Part shown: in pieces, positions 7,904 to 15,940 of the stretch
How the letters are laid out: each line of letters begins with the position of its first letter
Position numbering within the stretch: the stretch's first letter is position 1
NCBI GenBank assembly: GCA_021151835.1
Contig: JAGKWO010000055.1
Span: 1 to 24,327 of the forward strand
Length of the DNA stretch: 24,327 bases
Reading direction: 5' to 3'
Source of the DNA: Gammaproteobacteria bacterium
GTDB taxonomy: Bacteria; Pseudomonadota; Gammaproteobacteria; Pseudomonadales; Cellvibrionaceae
Translations under genes and position numbers: made by a program
The notes under the pieces: generated by a model
Databases searched by the model: none
Seen by the model: the letters and a program-made list of their open reading frames with translations, nothing else
What the model was told of the DNA's origin: nothing

Positions 7904-7927
7904 TGCGACCGGTAACAGCCGGTCGCA
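7904..7927 (+). other. Stable hairpin between doxX and pirin genes
   Basis: TGCGACCGG (7904-7912) and CCGGTCGCA (7919-7927) are perfectly complementary around TAACAG. No T tract follows, so it does not look like an intrinsic terminator. It lies 18 bases before the pirin ATG and could affect RNA processing or pirin translation. Confidence 0.5.
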
Positions 7928-7945
7928 TAAAAAGTGAGGTGTAAG

Positions 7946-8638
7946 ATGATCAGTATCAGACGTAGCCATGAACGCGGCGGTGCAAACTTCGGTTGGTTGG
8001 ATAGCAAGCACACATTTTCATTCGGCAGTTATTACGATGAGCGTCACATGGGCTTTTCCGCATTGCGCGTCATTAACGATGACCGCGTAACACCCGGTGC
8101 CGGTTTTGATACCCATGGTCATCGCGATATGGAAATTATCAGTTACGTACTTGATGGTGAAATTGCCCACAAAGATAGCGAAGGTAATGTGGCGACTTTA
8201 CCCGCGGGTGAATTCCAATTGATGTCGGCCGGTAGCGGTATCCGCCACAGCGAATTTAATCCGTCACGCACCAAAGGGTTACATTTTTTGCAAATCTGGA
8301 TTCAACCGAATGTGTACGGTGAAGCGCCCGGATACCAGCAAAAAGATTTTGGTAGTAATCCGGGATTAACATTAGCCATAAGTCCCGATGGTGAAGCGGG
8401 TAGTTTGGTCATCAAACAGGATGCACGTATCTATCAACTATTGTTGGGGCCGAGTGAGACCGCACAATTAAATACCAACACTGACCGTCATTATTATGTA
8501 CACGTGATTGACGGTGAGTTGAAAATCGCCGGTGAAACGGTGAAGCCTGGTGATGGTGTGAAACTGGCAGATATTAGTTCGCTGCAATTAAATGCCAGGG
8601 CGCAAGTGGTAAAGGCATTGGTGTTTGACTTGCCATAA
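7946..8638 (+). CDS. Pirin family protein (YhaK/YhhW-like bicupin)
   Basis: A 230-residue bicupin, the usual length of bacterial pirins. The N-terminal cupin carries H57 and H59 (in THGHRDME) and H101 and E103 (in IRHSE), the metal-ligand set at the same numbering as E. coli YhhW/YhaK. The conserved pirin opening RGGANFGWLDSKHTFSFG is also present, with a degenerate C-terminal cupin. Some pirins act as quercetinases, others as redox-responsive proteins, so the substrate cannot be read here. The ATG at 7946 has AGGTG at 7936-7940; an in-frame GTG at 7934 is less likely. It is downstream of doxX and, with the divergent LysR gene, makes a unit that resembles the YhaJ targets of enterobacteria. 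Confidence 0.9.
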   Translation: MISIRRSHERGGANFGWLDSKHTFSFGSYYDERHMGFSALRVINDDRVTPGAGFDTHGHRDMEIISYVLDGEIAHKDSEGNVATLPAGEFQLMSAGSGIRHSEFNPSRTKGLHFLQIWIQPNVYGEAPGYQQKDFGSNPGLTLAISPDGEAGSLVIKQDARIYQLLLGPSETAQLNTNTDRHYYVHVIDGELKIAGETVKPGDGVKLADISSLQLNARAQVVKALVFDLP

Positions 8639-8648
8639 TCCGGCAAAT

Positions 8649-8682
8649 AAAATTCAGGTGAATTTTTTCACCTGAATTTTTT
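8649..8682. terminator. Two-way intrinsic terminator between convergent pirin and FAH genes
   Basis: AAAATTCAGGTGAA (8649-8662) pairs over 14 bp with TTCACCTGAATTTT (8667-8680) around a TTTT loop. T runs follow on the plus strand and A runs precede it, so it can end transcription from both sides. Confidence 0.85.
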
Positions 8683-8688
8683 GATATT

Positions 8689-9360
8689 TTAGTCCGCAAT
8701 TTGCACTGTCAATATTTGTGAAAACCCCTCCAAACGTGCAATCAATTCATCGCCGATCTGTACTGGCCCCACGCCGGCAGGTGTTCCGGTAAAAATCAAA
8801 TCGCCCGCCTCCAGCTTTATATAACGCGATACCTCAGCAATTAATTCCGGAATCGGCCACACCATATCGCGCCAGTTGCCACGCTGCACTTCATTGCCAT
8901 TGCGTGTTAATACCAGCTCACCGTATTGTTCCAGGTCATGTAATGTTGCGCGTTGAATGGCAGTGCAAGGTGCCGAGCCATCAAAACCTTTAGCGAGTTC
9001 CCAGGGGCGCCCCGATTTTTTGGCCTCTTTCTGGATATCGCGACAGGTCATATCCAGGCCAATTGCAAAACCGAATACAAAATTGCCCGCGTCTGTTGCA
9101 GGAATTTTTGTTCCGGATTTGCCAATAGCAATCACTAATTCCAACTCATGCTCAACTTGTCTGGAAAAATCCGGATAATGAAAATCTTCACCGTTTTGCG
9201 CTAGCGCGCTTTGTGGTTTGAAAAAGAAAAACGGTGGTTCGCGCTCGGGATCGTGCCCCATCTCCCGTGCGTGCTCGGCATAATTGCGGCCGATGCAAAT
9301 TATTTTATTCACGGAAAATTCATCCGTACTATCAACAACAGGCAGCGAGTATTTCAACAT
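8689..9360 (-). CDS. Fumarylacetoacetate hydrolase (FAH) family protein, acylpyruvase / YcgM-like
   Basis: A 223-residue single-domain FAH-family enzyme, the size of FAHD1 / YcgM-type acylpyruvate hydrolases and oxaloacetate decarboxylases. Visible features are IGRNYAEHAREMG (residues 23-35), the metal-binding HELELV acid pair, GLDMTCRD with the third acidic ligand, AKGFDGSAP with the conserved Lys, and FTGTPAGVGP near the C-terminus. These enzymes split C-C bonds of acylpyruvates or decarboxylate oxaloacetate with Mg2+; the exact substrate cannot be told from sequence. The start (complement of ATG at 9358-9360) has AGGGA upstream. It follows the gamma-carbonic anhydrase gene by 27 bases on the same strand, so the two are probably cotranscribed; a bicarbonate or decarboxylation link is conceivable but only inferred. 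Confidence 0.9.
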   Translation of the reverse strand: MLKYSLPVVDSTDEFSVNKIICIGRNYAEHAREMGHDPEREPPFFFFKPQSALAQNGEDFHYPDFSRQVEHELELVIAIGKSGTKIPATDAGNFVFGFAIGLDMTCRDIQKEAKKSGRPWELAKGFDGSAPCTAIQRATLHDLEQYGELVLTRNGNEVQRGNWRDMVWPIPELIAEVSRYIKLEAGDLIFTGTPAGVGPVQIGDELIARLEGFSQILTVQIAD

Positions 9361-9387
9361 AGGATTCCCTGAAAATAATGGCGACGA

Positions 9388-9954
9388 TTAATCGAGGCTT
9401 GAGCTTTCCTGTGAAAATGTGTTTTCTTCAAGGTAAGCATTTTTTAATTTCACGTAATTATTTGCAGAATACGTAAAAAAACTGCGCTCGGAATCTTTTA
9501 GCGGGCGGATTTGCTTTACCGGTGAACCCATATACATAAAGCCGGATTCAAGCCGCTTTCCCGGTGGAACCAGTGAACCCGCGCCGATCACAACTTCATC
9601 TTCAACAATGGCTCCATCGAGAATTGTTGATCCAATTCCGATCAACACGCGGTTGCCAATAGTGCAGCCATGCAGGCACACCGAATGGCCGACGGTCACA
9701 TCATCGCCAATAATGAGCGGATGACCGGCAGGGTTGTAATTGCTGGCGTGGGTGATGTGCAGCACCGAGCCATCCTGTACGCTGGTGCGTGCGCCTATTC
9801 GAATGTGATGCATATCGCCACGAATGACAACGCACGGCCATACAGATGCATCATCACCTAATTCAACATCGCCGATAACAACGGCGGAATCATCTACAAA
9901 AACCCGTTCACCCAACCGCGGGGTGTGGCCTTGGAAACTTCTTATTGCGCCCAT
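9388..9954 (-). CDS. yrdA: Gamma-carbonic anhydrase family protein (YrdA-like)
   Basis: A 188-residue left-handed beta-helix protein of hexapeptide repeats, close to E. coli YrdA along its length. The gamma-carbonic-anhydrase residues are all present: R45 and D47 in VIRGDMH, Q60 and D61 in VQDGSVLH, and the three metal histidines H66, H90 and H95 (the last two in GHSVCLHG). The C-terminal helix with SANNYVKLKNAYLEE is also typical. Carbonic anhydrase activity is plausible but has often been hard to show for YrdA-type proteins. The start is the ATG with complement at 9952-9954, supported by GAGGAA upstream; a longer frame to 9978 adds eight unconserved residues. It heads a two-gene unit with the FAH-family gene and is divergent from prlC. 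Confidence 0.9.
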   Translation of the reverse strand: MGAIRSFQGHTPRLGERVFVDDSAVVIGDVELGDDASVWPCVVIRGDMHHIRIGARTSVQDGSVLHITHASNYNPAGHPLIIGDDVTVGHSVCLHGCTIGNRVLIGIGSTILDGAIVEDEVVIGAGSLVPPGKRLESGFMYMGSPVKQIRPLKDSERSFFTYSANNYVKLKNAYLEENTFSQESSSLD

Positions 9955-10036
9955 AAATAATTCCTCGAAAACCAACACAATCTTGGGTGTATGATACGCG
10001 AAACTGCGTTTGATTTTCGCCCGATGGAGTTATTGC

Positions 10037-12094
10037 ATGACCAATCCCCTGCTTGAAGCCCATACCCTGCCACCGTTTTCTGCCATTCGTGCCGAGCACG
10101 TTGAACCGGCGGTTCGCCAATTAATTGCTGACGGGCGGGCCCAGTTAGCTTCGTTATTGGGTGAGCTTTCTACCGTGACCTGGAACAATTTGGTCGCATC
10201 TATTGAAGAACAAGGCGATAAGCTTGACCAGGCCTGGGCGCCGGTAAGCCATTTGAATTCGGTTGCCAATAGTGATGAATTGCGTAAAGCCTATACCGAA
10301 AGCATTGCGCTGCTAACGGATTATTCTACTGAATTCAGTCAAAATGAGGATTTATACAAAGCGTATCAGCAGCTCGCGGATAGCAGTGAATATGCGCAAT
10401 TAACCCAGGCACAACGGCAAACACTGGATAATGCATTGCGCGATTTTCGTTTGGGTGGTGTTGCTTTGAATGAGGCAGATAAAAAACGTTTTGGTGAAAT
10501 CCAAAAACGTTTATCCGAACTTTCTACGCAGTTTTCGAATCATGTCTTGGATGCAACCCAGGCGTGGCATAAACATTTTGATAGCGCCGATGCGCTCGCC
10601 GGATTGCCCGAGTCCGCGCTTGCCCAGGCAGCGCAAACGGCGGCACAAAAAAATCTGCAAGGCTATGTGATTACCCTGGATTTTCCTTCGTACTATGCGG
10701 TGATGATGTACGCTGACAATCGCGCACTGCGCGAAGAAATTTATACCGCTTATGTCACCCGTGCATCTGCCGCAGGAAAAAAAGCGGATGGCTCTGCGGC
10801 GGCGGAATGGGACAATAGCGCGATTATTGCCGAGACACTGGCACTGCGTCATGAGCTTGCCAGATTGCTGGGTTTTAACAATTACGCCGAGCGTTCGCTG
10901 GCGAGCAAAATGGCTGAATCCCCTGCGCAAGTGCTGCAATTTTTAAATGAGCTTGCACAAAAAACCAGACCTTATGCCGAACAGGATTATGCCGAATTGC
11001 GGGCCTTCGCTGCCGCAAATGGTTGCGCTGATTTACAAGCCTGGGACACCACGTATTACAGCGAAAAATTGCGGGTGGAAAAATATTCGGTATCGCAAGA
11101 GGAATTGCGCCCGTATTTTCCTGCGGAAAAAGTTATCTCCGGTATGTTTGCTGTAGTGCAGCGTTTGTTTGGCATTGAGGTTAAACAAATTACGCAGTTC
11201 GATAGTTATCACCCGGATGTGCGTTTTTATCACATCGAAAAAAACGGCAGGCAGATTGCCAGTTTTTACCTCGATTTATTTGCGCGCGAAAAGAAAAAAG
11301 GTGGCGCCTGGATGGCTGATTGCCGCGTGCGGCGTAAGACATCCACCGGTGTACAATTGCCAGTGGCGTTTTTAACTTGCAATTTTACGCCGCCAGTGGG
11401 CGCTACCCCGTCATTGTTAACTCACGATGAAGTAACCACGTTATTCCACGAATTTGGCCACGGTTTACACCATATGCTCACGCAAATTGAAGTCGCCGCC
11501 GTGAGTGGTATTAATGGCGTCGCCTGGGATGCAGTAGAGTTACCGAGCCAATTTATGGAAAACTGGTGCTGGGAGCCGGAAGCGATTCCATTAATTTCCG
11601 GCCACTACCAGACCGGGGAATCCTTGCCGCAGAATTTGCTGGATAAAATGCTCGCGGCGAAAAATTTCCAATCGGGCTTGCAGATGATTCGCCAACTGGA
11701 GTTTTCCTTGTTCGATTTTCGTTTGCATGCTGAATATGACCCGGCCGCACCCAAATCGGCGCAGGATGTATTGAATGAAGTGCGGGATGCGGTAGCTGTT
11801 ATCAAGCCGCCCGCTTTCAACCGATTTGAAAACAGCTTTAGCCATATTTTTGCGGGCGGTTACGCGGCGGGCTATTACAGCTACAAATGGGCGGAGGTAT
11901 TGTCGGCCGATGCCTATTCGCGTTTTGAAGAGGAAGGTATTTTCAACCCGCAGACCGGTGAGAGCTTCTTGCGGGAAATTTTGCAGCAAGGCGGTAGCCG
12001 CCCACCGATGGAGTTGTTTAAAAATTTCCGCGGTCGCGAGCCGCAAATCGATGCGCTGTTGCGCCATTCCGGCATCACGGGGGAGGCAGCGTGA
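10037..12094 (+). CDS. prlC: Oligopeptidase A (M3 zinc metallopeptidase)
   Basis: A cytoplasmic thimet-like metallo-oligopeptidase that degrades small peptides, including cleaved signal peptides. From the ATG at 10037 (GGAG at 10025-10028) it has 685 residues, like the 680 of E. coli PrlC. The opening TNPLLEAHTLPPFSAIRAEH is family-typical. The catalytic HEFGH motif is at residues 471-475, inside TLFHEFGHGLHHML, with the conserved GVAWDAVELPSQFMENW downstream carrying the third zinc ligand. The C-terminal FAGGYAAGYYSYKWAEVLSAD is intact. It is divergent from yrdA with an 82-base gap, and its stop codon overlaps the next start (TGATG), so the two downstream products are translationally coupled. 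Confidence 0.97.
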   Translation: MTNPLLEAHTLPPFSAIRAEHVEPAVRQLIADGRAQLASLLGELSTVTWNNLVASIEEQGDKLDQAWAPVSHLNSVANSDELRKAYTESIALLTDYSTEFSQNEDLYKAYQQLADSSEYAQLTQAQRQTLDNALRDFRLGGVALNEADKKRFGEIQKRLSELSTQFSNHVLDATQAWHKHFDSADALAGLPESALAQAAQTAAQKNLQGYVITLDFPSYYAVMMYADNRALREEIYTAYVTRASAAGKKADGSAAAEWDNSAIIAETLALRHELARLLGFNNYAERSLASKMAESPAQVLQFLNELAQKTRPYAEQDYAELRAFAAANGCADLQAWDTTYYSEKLRVEKYSVSQEELRPYFPAEKVISGMFAVVQRLFGIEVKQITQFDSYHPDVRFYHIEKNGRQIASFYLDLFAREKKKGGAWMADCRVRRKTSTGVQLPVAFLTCNFTPPVGATPSLLTHDEVTTLFHEFGHGLHHMLTQIEVAAVSGINGVAWDAVELPSQFMENWCWEPEAIPLISGHYQTGESLPQNLLDKMLAAKNFQSGLQMIRQLEFSLFDFRLHAEYDPAAPKSAQDVLNEVRDAVAVIKPPAFNRFENSFSHIFAGGYAAGYYSYKWAEVLSADAYSRFEEEGIFNPQTGESFLREILQQGGSRPPMELFKNFRGREPQIDALLRHSGITGEAA

Positions 12095-12345
12095 TGGTAT
12101 ATAGCAGCAAGCGTCGTTTTGTCGCCGGGGCCGTTTGCCCGCGCTGTTCCGAGATGGACAAGCTGGTCGTTTATGGTGAAAACGGTAAAGATTTTCGGGA
12201 GTGCGTTGCCTGTGGCTATAAAGAGGAAATGCACTTCAAGCCCGTAGCGCGTGAGCTGGAAACCCGGGTGAACCAGACTGAAGAAGAAAAACGCGATGCA
12301 GTGCAAGTGATAAATATCCTGCCCTTTGAAAAGCCCGACCGTTGA
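12094..12345 (+). CDS. yheV: Small zinc-ribbon protein, YheV-like (DUF2387)
   Basis: An 83-residue protein with two CxxC pairs, C15-P-R-C18 and C37-V-A-C40, spaced as a zinc ribbon, and the typical start SSKRRFVAGAVCPRC. This matches the YheV-like family of putative metal-binding proteins, whose function is unknown. It begins with an ATG that shares its A with the prlC stop, and GGGAGG lies 8 bases upstream; the prlC-yheV arrangement is also seen in pseudomonads. The C-terminal half is charged and lacks an obvious fold. A terminator hairpin overlaps the stop codon. Confidence 0.85.
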   Translation: MVYSSKRRFVAGAVCPRCSEMDKLVVYGENGKDFRECVACGYKEEMHFKPVARELETRVNQTEEEKRDAVQVINILPFEKPDR

Positions 12346-12357
12346 GTCGGGTTTTTT
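12334..12357 (+). terminator. Intrinsic terminator of the prlC-yheV unit
   Basis: CCCGAC (12334-12339) and GTCGGG (12346-12351) pair around CGTTGA and are followed by six T. The yheV stop codon (TGA, 12343-12345) is in the loop. Confidence 0.88.
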
Positions 12358-12702
12358 ACCATTAATAAAAAAATTTTTATTGGTGATTTAATTCTGTAAG
12401 GTCAGAATTCCCGGTTTTCTATGCTGTTGTTGCAAAAGTGCTTTTTGGGGTGTCGCCACTTTCACTAATTAAAAAATGCTACCGTTGATCGATTTCTGCG
12501 CCAATGTGTAGCGTTGCGTAACAGATCATCCCTTTTTACAAATTCGTGCGCCTCAATTTGTTGTAGTCAAACTGAACATATGATACTTGTATCCAACAGT
12601 GCCAGTGCGGGCTATGTCTCATTCAAAATCACAATAACAGTATTGGTAAATGTGGAGACGGGCGACAGTGCCTGGTGTGATCCAATCATCTTGCTAACGA
12701 GG

Positions 12703-12716
12703 TGAATCCGGATTCA
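12703..12716. promoter_or_regulatory. 14-bp perfect palindrome, candidate operator
   Basis: TGAATCCGGATTCA is fully self-complementary and lies 89 bases upstream of the receptor ATG. It has the symmetry of a dimeric repressor or activator site. No regulator gene is adjacent, so the protein that would bind it is unknown. Confidence 0.45.
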
Positions 12717-12741
12717 TTACCCTCCCACTACAGGGGTAATG
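12715..12741 (+). other. Hairpin in the receptor gene leader
   Basis: CATTACCC (12715-12722) pairs with GGGTAATG (12734-12741) around an 11-base loop; a further T-A pair is possible with one bulged G. It overlaps the end of the 14-bp palindrome by two bases, so the two structures exclude one another in RNA. Confidence 0.5.
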
Positions 12742-12804
12742 GGTTTGTATAAGCGGTACAACAAAAAAATCCTGAGCATAATTAATCCAATTAAGGAGAG
12801 CTCC

Positions 12805-15800
12805 ATGAGTAGAAACATCAGCTTTAATAAAAAAATCCTGGCAACGGTTATTGCCTCTACAGCCCTCACCGGCTTGAGTGGTTTTGCCTTTGCACAAGAT
12901 GAATCAGTAGAAGAAGTCACCGTAACCGGTATTCGTGCGTCTATGGAACGCGCGATGGATATCAAGCGCGATTCAGCCGGTGTGGTTGACGCCATCAGCG
13001 CCGAAGATATGGGTAAATTCCCGGATACCAACCTCGCAGAATCCCTGCAGCGTATTACCGGTGTATCTATTGACCGCTCCAACGGTGAAGGTTCACGTAT
13101 TACCGTTCGTGGTTTCGGTCCCGATTTCAACATGGTGACCCTGAATGGAAGAACCCTGCCAACAGGTAGCGCCTATGGTGGTAGTTCAGGTGCTGACGCA
13201 TCCACCCGTGGTGGTAACTCGCGCGCATTTGATTTTGCAAACCTGGCCTCTGAAGCCGTTTCCGGTGTAGAAGTATACAAAACCGGTAAAGCGAACATTG
13301 CCGCCGGTGGTATCGGTGCTTCGATAAACGTCAAGACCGCACGTCCATTGGAAAGCAATGGCTTCAAGGCCAGTATTGGCGCCAAAGCAGTGGCAGATAC
13401 GACTAACCGCACTGGCGATGATGTAACGCCGGAAGTGTCAGGCCTGGTGAGCTGGGCAGATGATTCCCAGGTATTCGGTGTGTCACTGAGTGCAAGCTAC
13501 CAGGAGCGTGATTCAGGTTTTACCGGTGCAACAGTTAACGACTGGACAGTTGCAGAATGGGGCGGCGGCACTACCAGCACCATTTATGACAACGCGGCTA
13601 ACAGCCCCAAATTCAAGAACGCACCAGCGGTTGGGCAACTATACTCTCGCCCTAACGATATCCGTTACACCTTCTCTGATCGTCAACGTGACCGTACCAA
13701 TGCCCAGTTGACATTCCAATACCGCCCTATTGAAGACTTGACTGCCACCCTGGACTACACCTTTGCGCAAAATAATCAAAGTGAACACCGTGGCGAAGTT
13801 ACTACCTGGGTTCAAAACGGTGGAAACATAACCTCTGTTGAATTTGATGATTCAACCATCAAAACGCCAAAATTCATCACTGAAGTCTATAGCACCACCA
13901 AAGACATTGGTTTCTCCCAGCAATACCGTTCCCAGGAAGATACCCTGGAGTCAACCGGTTTAAATCTTGACTGGGCAGTTAACGATCAACTGACTTTACG
14001 TCTTGATGCACATCATTCGACTATGGAGAGCTTGCCTACCGGTCCAGGCCACTCAGGTGAGTTGGACGTTGGTGTTGGTGCATCCATCAAAACCGGTGCG
14101 CAATGGCAATTCAGCGGGGCTGAAATCCCTAACTGGACTCACACCATCAACGGTACCCTGGGAACAGAAGATCTCAGCTCCTCGGTAATGCGTGTATTCT
14201 CGGCAGAGCAAATTTCTGAAGTGAACCAGGCTAAAGTGGATGCTTCCTGGAAGTTCGATGATGGCAGCCGTTTTGATTTCGGTATTGAGCGTCGCGAAAT
14301 GGGTTCAAACACCGTTAACTACAACGGTAACAACAATCAGGTATTGGGTGGTTGGGGTGCATCAGCGCCTGGCGAATTCCCTGCCGGGTTATTTGAAGAA
14401 TTCGATGTGGCTGGCGAATTTGAAGATGTAGGCACTGGCAACTCGCCTCACATCGGTTATCGCGCTGACGCACGTGAGCTGGCCAATCACCTCGTAGGCA
14501 TCTATAGCGCACAAAAAGCCTATATTGGTGTTGAGGATACGCAGGTTGCCGGTCAGGTTCGCAACAGCAAAAGCAACAACGACATCCAGGAAGATACTGA
14601 TGCAGCTTACTTCCAGTTAGGCACTACTGGTGAGGTTGCTGGTTTCGGTGTGGATATCCTTGCAGGCTTGCGCTACGAGACAACCAAGCAAGTGTCATCA
14701 TCAGATACTCCACCGCTGGATTATTATGTATGGCAATGGGATAACGACTTCACCCCGATCAGCAAAGCGGCAGGTACTCCTACTATCGCCAAGAACGACT
14801 ATGACGCATTGCTGCCCAACCTGGATTTATCAGCCAAGCTGACCGATGAACTTGTCAGCAGATTCTCCTTCAGCAAAACGATCGCTCGTCCCGGTTTGGG
14901 GCAGTTGGGTTCAGCAATTTCCTATGGCAACCCGAACGGTTCAACGCTGAATGCTGGTACTACTGTCCAGGCAACCGGACAAAACCCGCAGTTGAAACCA
15001 CTGGAATCAAGCAACGTTGACGTGTCCATAGAATGGTATTTTGATGATGCCAGCTATCTGTCTGCCGGCGTGTTTGAAAAACGCGTTATCAACTTCACCG
15101 GAACCGAGACAGTAGATCGCACCTTTGAAGTTCGCGATCAAACGTCCGGCCCAAGAGCGAAAGCAGCACAGGCCGCGTTGCAATCCAGAAATATCAACGT
15201 CGATAACGCCAGCCTCCTGGCAATGATGCAAATTTTGGCTCACCCTGAGCTGTATCCTAACGGTGCTGATGCCTATACTCCGGCATTGAGTGACTTCTGG
15301 AACCAACAGACCCAATACCCATACTTGACTCCAAATGCGGATGATCCGCTGATGAAGTACAAAATGAGCAGCCCGGTTAACAACCGTGAAGCAAAACTGT
15401 ATGGTGTTGAGTTTGCAGGACAACACTTCTTTGGCGAAACTGGCTTTGGTGTTCAGGCTAACTACACCATCGTAAGGGGCGACGTGAAGTTCGATAATCT
15501 GGACATTACTTCAAACCAATTTGCGTTATTGGGTCTTAGCGATACCGCAAACCTTGTGCTGATGTATGAAAAATATGGTGTGGAAGCTCGTCTTGCTTAC
15601 AACTGGCGTGATGAGTTCCTCAACAGAACTGGTGCTGGTTCCAACAACCCGGGCTATATCGAAGCATACTCGCAAATTGATGCTAACGTGACCTACCATG
15701 TCACCGATAATCTGTCATTATCGTTTGAAGGTATTAACCTGACTGGTGAAGATCGTCGTGAGCATGCGCGCAACAAAAACATGTTGTGGGGCTACGATGA

Positions 15801-15843
15801 CCTGGGTGCTCGTTACCAAGTGGGTGCTCGTTACAGCTTCTAA
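12805..15843 (+). CDS. TonB-dependent receptor, Caulobacter/Xanthomonas large type
   Basis: A 1012-residue outer-membrane receptor that would take up a ligand with energy from TonB-ExbBD. The signal peptide ends AFA-QD (cleavage after residue 30) and is followed by a TonB-box-like EEVTVTG (36-42). The plug domain shows KFPDTNLAESLQRITGVSID, ITVRGFGP and NMVTLNGRTLPTG. The remainder is a 22-strand-type barrel rich in aromatic, alternating segments, ending in GARYQVGARYSF with the C-terminal Phe needed for BAM recognition. There is no N-terminal STN signalling domain. Receptors of this type are often tied to oligosaccharide uptake. AAGGAG supports the ATG at 12805. It is followed by a terminator and then by SapC, cupin-like and halogenase genes, a recurring association. 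The ligand cannot be read from the sequence, and no glycoside hydrolase lies nearby. Confidence 0.93.
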   Translation: MSRNISFNKKILATVIASTALTGLSGFAFAQDESVEEVTVTGIRASMERAMDIKRDSAGVVDAISAEDMGKFPDTNLAESLQRITGVSIDRSNGEGSRITVRGFGPDFNMVTLNGRTLPTGSAYGGSSGADASTRGGNSRAFDFANLASEAVSGVEVYKTGKANIAAGGIGASINVKTARPLESNGFKASIGAKAVADTTNRTGDDVTPEVSGLVSWADDSQVFGVSLSASYQERDSGFTGATVNDWTVAEWGGGTTSTIYDNAANSPKFKNAPAVGQLYSRPNDIRYTFSDRQRDRTNAQLTFQYRPIEDLTATLDYTFAQNNQSEHRGEVTTWVQNGGNITSVEFDDSTIKTPKFITEVYSTTKDIGFSQQYRSQEDTLESTGLNLDWAVNDQLTLRLDAHHSTMESLPTGPGHSGELDVGVGASIKTGAQWQFSGAEIPNWTHTINGTLGTEDLSSSVMRVFSAEQISEVNQAKVDASWKFDDGSRFDFGIERREMGSNTVNYNGNNNQVLGGWGASAPGEFPAGLFEEFDVAGEFEDVGTGNSPHIGYRADARELANHLVGIYSAQKAYIGVEDTQVAGQVRNSKSNNDIQEDTDAAYFQLGTTGEVAGFGVDILAGLRYETTKQVSSSDTPPLDYYVWQWDNDFTPISKAAGTPTIAKNDYDALLPNLDLSAKLTDELVSRFSFSKTIARPGLGQLGSAISYGNPNGSTLNAGTTVQATGQNPQLKPLESSNVDVSIEWYFDDASYLSAGVFEKRVINFTGTETVDRTFEVRDQTSGPRAKAAQAALQSRNINVDNASLLAMMQILAHPELYPNGADAYTPALSDFWNQQTQYPYLTPNADDPLMKYKMSSPVNNREAKLYGVEFAGQHFFGETGFGVQANYTIVRGDVKFDNLDITSNQFALLGLSDTANLVLMYEKYGVEARLAYNWRDEFLNRTGAGSNNPGYIEAYSQIDANVTYHVTDNLSLSFEGINLTGEDRREHARNKNMLWGYDDLGARYQVGARYSF

Positions 15844-15866
15844 GTTTTACTTAAAGGTTGTTTGAT

Positions 15867-15896
15867 AAAAAAGAGTCGCCCAGGCGGCTCTTTTTT
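15867..15896 (+). terminator. Intrinsic terminator after the TonB receptor gene
   Basis: GAGTCGCC (15873-15880) pairs with GGCGGCTC (15883-15890), with one G-U pair. The stem is extended by A6/T6 flanks and ends in a T run (15891-15896). It would end most receptor transcripts before the SapC gene, allowing partial read-through. Confidence 0.82.
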
Positions 15897-15940
15897 ATAT
15901 GTGGATCAAAATAATTGTGCAAATTGCCGGTAGTATTTAT

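Larger units (their letters stand above)
12358..12804 (+). promoter_or_regulatory. Non-coding leader of the TonB receptor gene
   Basis: About 450 bases without a credible gene (a 63-codon frame at 12514-12705 has no recognisable features). It begins with an AT-rich inverted repeat (AATAAAAA / TTTTTATT, 12364-12381). Weak promoter-like pairs include TTGCGT-17-TACAAA (12514-12542) and TTGTTG-15-TATGAT (12558-12584). A small palindrome GATACTTGTATC is at 12582-12593, and stronger palindromic elements are listed separately at 12703-12741. It ends with AAGGAG before the receptor ATG. The actual start of transcription cannot be decided from sequence alone. Confidence 0.5.

Noticed and set aside
12514..12705. 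63-codon frame in the receptor leader
   Set aside because: No ribosome-binding site, no recognisable motif, and it spans the promoter-like elements and the start of the palindrome region.
12805..15843. Siderophore receptor identity for the TonB-dependent protein
   Set aside because: No siderophore synthesis, iron reductase or Fur-box-like site was seen, and the accessory genes are not those of iron uptake; the ligand is left open.
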